This document shows, piece by piece, positions 7,107-8,739 of a DNA stretch of 8,739 nucleotides. Location of the stretch: positions 1 to 8,739 of the forward strand of contig CAMTHN010000020.1 in assembly GCA_947072265.1 (NCBI GenBank), given 5' to 3'. Below the pieces are notes generated by a model. It ran no database searches. It saw only the letters and a program-made list of their open reading frames with translations, and was not told the origin of the DNA. The position numbers and the translations under genes are program-made. Each line of letters begins with the position of its first letter. Within the stretch, counting starts at the first letter, position 1. The DNA is from an uncultured Clostridia bacterium. Its GTDB lineage: Bacteria > Bacillota > Clostridia > Oscillospirales > Ruminococcaceae.

Positions 7107-7808
7107 CTAGTCTACCCCATTCCATTTATAACCATATCCCCAAATAGTTACTATAAATTTTGGGGAAGAAGGCTCATCCTCTATTTTCATTCTAAGACGA
7201 CGAATATTAACATCCACTATCTTGATATCTCCATAATATTTATCTCCCCAAACTTCTTCAAGAATTTTTGTTCTCTCTAAAGCTTCATTTTGGTTATTCA
7301 TAAAAAATTCTATTATTTGATATTCAACCTGAGTTAGATCTAATACATTATCATTTTTTGTAAGGGTTCTTCTTTTAGGATTAAGCACAAATTCTCCTGA
7401 TTTTACAATCTTAGATTTTTGTGTTCCTGCCGTTGCCATATTAACCCTTCTATGTATAGCGTCCACCCTTGCTACAAGTTCAGACGGGCTAAACGGCTTG
7501 GTTACATAATCATCTGCACCTAACATAAGCCCGCCTACTTTGTCCATCTCTTGTGTTTTTGCAGAAAGCATTATTATACCCAAGGTTGCACTTTTTTTTC
7601 TAAGTTGTTTACAAACAGAAAATCCATCTATTCCAGGTAAATTTATATCTAATAAAGCTATATCAAAATCTCCTCCATGTTTATCAAAAACCGCCAATGC
7701 ATCCTCTCCATTTGCTACATCTGTAACGTCATATCCTGCTCTTTCTAAATTTATAACCACAAAATCTCTTATTACGTCTTCATCTTCACAGATTAATATC
7801 TTCTTCAT
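7107..7808 (-). CDS. OmpR/PhoB-family response regulator
   Basis: This 233-residue cytoplasmic DNA-binding regulator is the cognate partner of the adjacent histidine kinase. The receiver domain (about 1-120) has the acidic pocket E8/D9, phospho-acceptor D54 in LLDINLPGIDG, the switch serine S82 in MLSAK, and the conserved lysine K104 in YVTKPFSPSEL. The winged-helix domain (about 135-230) shows LDLTQVEYQIIEFF, the recognition-helix region VDVNIRRLRMKIE (198-210) and the wing IWGYGYKWN. Length and domain order are typical of the OmpR/PhoB class, so it probably binds direct repeats as a dimer. The ATG follows AAAGGAGA with 7 nt spacing, and that site overlaps the TAA of the preceding gene, indicating tight co-translation with the VCBS-like protein. 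The target genes cannot be read from this window. Confidence 0.98.
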   Translation of the reverse strand: MKKILICEDEDVIRDFVVINLERAGYDVTDVANGEDALAVFDKHGGDFDIALLDINLPGIDGFSVCKQLRKKSATLGIIMLSAKTQEMDKVGGLMLGADDYVTKPFSPSELVARVDAIHRRVNMATAGTQKSKIVKSGEFVLNPKRRTLTKNDNVLDLTQVEYQIIEFFMNNQNEALERTKILEEVWGDKYYGDIKIVDVNIRRLRMKIEDEPSSPKFIVTIWGYGYKWNGVD

Positions 7809-7814
7809 GCAATA

Positions 7815-7822
7815 TCTCCTTT
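7815..7822 (-). promoter_or_regulatory. Ribosome binding site of the response regulator, overlapping the upstream stop codon
   Basis: AAAGGAGA is placed 7 nt before the regulator ATG (7808). Its first bases are the last bases of the TAA (7823-7821) ending the upstream VCBS-like gene. Ribosomes terminating there sit directly on the next initiation site, so the two proteins are likely made from one transcript in linked amounts. Confidence 0.8.
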
Positions 7823-8739
7823 ATAAATATATCTTAAATAATTTGATTATTTTATCAATTGTTAAACTTGTTATATCATAGTCTTCATGAGGAAATATTT
7901 TAGCTAAATATTTAAACCTTCCATGTTCAAAAATCTCAACATAACCATCATTTAAAAATATATTATCATCATAAGATTTTAATACAGTTTTTATCTTTAT
8001 TAAAGGAATTGTGGACGATTCCAAACTGTCTTCATAAAGATAAAAACCTAAAATATCACCCGACTCTTCTTTTAAAGTTATTCTACTAATCCAATCTTCT
8101 GGTAGTTCTATCATATAATCAAATTTAGTATTTATATATGTTTGAAGCACTTTATTAAAACCATCTTTTTTATATTTTTTCCATATAGTAAAATATAGTT
8201 TATGATCTTGTTCTGTATCATATCCATTCACAATTATTTCTGATGGAATTTCTGCCTCTCCATCAGAATCTATGTCTTTAGAAAAAAAATGATTAACTCG
8301 TTTTGTTTCTATTAACCCTTTTTCTTCTACTAAATATATAGGATTTAACAACACATCATCTTCATAATATAAAACTTGACTATATATACTAAAATCGTCA
8401 CCAATAAAATCCAAAATTAAAATTGGATTCCCATTTTTAGAAAAACTTTTAGTCGAATTTATATGAGATTTAAGAAATGGATCTATTTCAATAGAAGACA
8501 AATTTGAAAATATTTCTTTATCTTTATCATATTTAAGTAAATGAACAATAATATTTCCTTTATTATCGTTACTAGAATAAACTATTTCATCTTGTTTATC
8601 ACCATTTATATCAAAAAATTCTAAAAACTCATATTTTTCTGATGATATAAATTCTAATTTATTTAAATTAAATTTATATATATAAAAGTTTTTTTCTAAT
8701 AAAAAATCAATAAACCCAATAATAATAAAAGTATTATTA
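7821..8739 (-). CDS. VCBS/FG-GAP-like extracytoplasmic protein, N-terminus beyond window
   Basis: The frame stays open to the right edge, giving 305 visible residues; the true start, and any signal peptide or lipobox, lies outside. Two calcium-loop motifs of the FG-GAP/VCBS type can be read: DINGDKQDEIV (visible residues 43-53) and DIDSDGEAEIP (155-165). Each is a D-x-[DN]-x-D-type loop followed by a beta strand, as in integrin-like beta-propeller blades. Between and after them the protein alternates beta strands with acidic turns and contains IELPEDW (210-216), then RITLKEE and a C-terminal short helix rich in Lys and Ile. From memory, Oscillospiraceae-type genomes carry lipoproteins with DxDGDGxxEI repeats and an LPE-W motif immediately before a response regulator/kinase pair; this looks like a diverged member, but I cannot verify it here. 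It ends 12 nt before the regulator gene, so it probably belongs to the same sensing unit. No enzyme motif is visible. Confidence 0.75.
   Translation of the reverse strand, partial: NNTFIIIGFIDFLLEKNFYIYKFNLNKLEFISSEKYEFLEFFDINGDKQDEIVYSSNDNKGNIIVHLLKYDKDKEIFSNLSSIEIDPFLKSHINSTKSFSKNGNPILILDFIGDDFSIYSQVLYYEDDVLLNPIYLVEEKGLIETKRVNHFFSKDIDSDGEAEIPSEIIVNGYDTEQDHKLYFTIWKKYKKDGFNKVLQTYINTKFDYMIELPEDWISRITLKEESGDILGFYLYEDSLESSTIPLIKIKTVLKSYDDNIFLNDGYVEIFEHGRFKYLAKIFPHEDYDITSLTIDKIIKLFKIYL

Noticed and set aside
7059..7280. Plus-strand open frame of 73 codons
   Set aside because: It is antisense to the response regulator C-terminus and kinase start, with no recognisable features.
7540..7881. Plus-strand open frame of 113 codons
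   Set aside because: It is antisense to the receiver domain of the response regulator and the end of the VCBS-like gene, with no domain or own context.
7821..8501. A 226-residue reading frame starting with TTG at 8501
   Set aside because: The same frame stays open from 8501 to the right edge and the upstream part contains a clear DINGD calcium-loop motif. The TTG is an internal leucine, not the gene start.
1..8739. Search for CRISPR arrays, tRNA or rRNA genes, riboswitches, insertion sequences, phage or defence genes
   Set aside because: No spaced repeats, cloverleaf-like segments, transposase motifs or defence domains were seen. Coding genes fill the window almost completely.

Overview
The window is a compact, AT-rich, protein-coding stretch in which every gene lies on the minus strand. 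The likely source is a low-GC member of the Bacillota, class Clostridia, possibly Oscillospirales. This rests on the AGGAG-type ribosome binding sites, the TTG starts, the DUF1385/YqhQ-prmC pairing, the recA-recX-rimO-pgsA set, and a VCBS-like protein ahead of a two-component pair. The genus cannot be named from the sequence alone.

Read in the direction of transcription (right to left), the order is: (1) the C-terminal part of a probably secreted protein with two FG-GAP/VCBS-type calcium-binding loops, cut by the right edge; (2) an OmpR-family response regulator; (3) a membrane sensor histidine kinase; (4) the membrane protein YqhQ (DUF1385); (5) prmC, the release-factor glutamine methyltransferase; (6) recA; (7) recX; (8) rimO, the methylthiotransferase for ribosomal protein S12; (9) pgsA, a CDP-alcohol phosphatidyltransferase; and then a strong intrinsic terminator at the left edge.

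Gaps between genes are 29 nt or less and three junctions overlap (kinase/yqhQ, yqhQ/prmC, recA/recX). I see no promoter-sized intergenic space, so the set looks like one long operon or several overlapping transcription units whose first promoter lies to the right of the window. No non-coding stretch approaches 300 bases. I found no RNA genes, CRISPR arrays, insertion sequences, phage genes or defence genes.

Functionally the right side is an envelope-sensing module (extracytoplasmic protein, regulator, kinase). The middle and left side are housekeeping: translation termination, DNA recombination with its modulator, ribosomal protein modification, and anionic phospholipid synthesis. Most of the window is ordinary core genome. 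The points that deserve a second look are the VCBS-like protein tied to the two-component system, an out-of-frame ATG placed better than the recA start, a 14-bp tandem duplication that sets the recX stop, and the absence of prfA after prmC.
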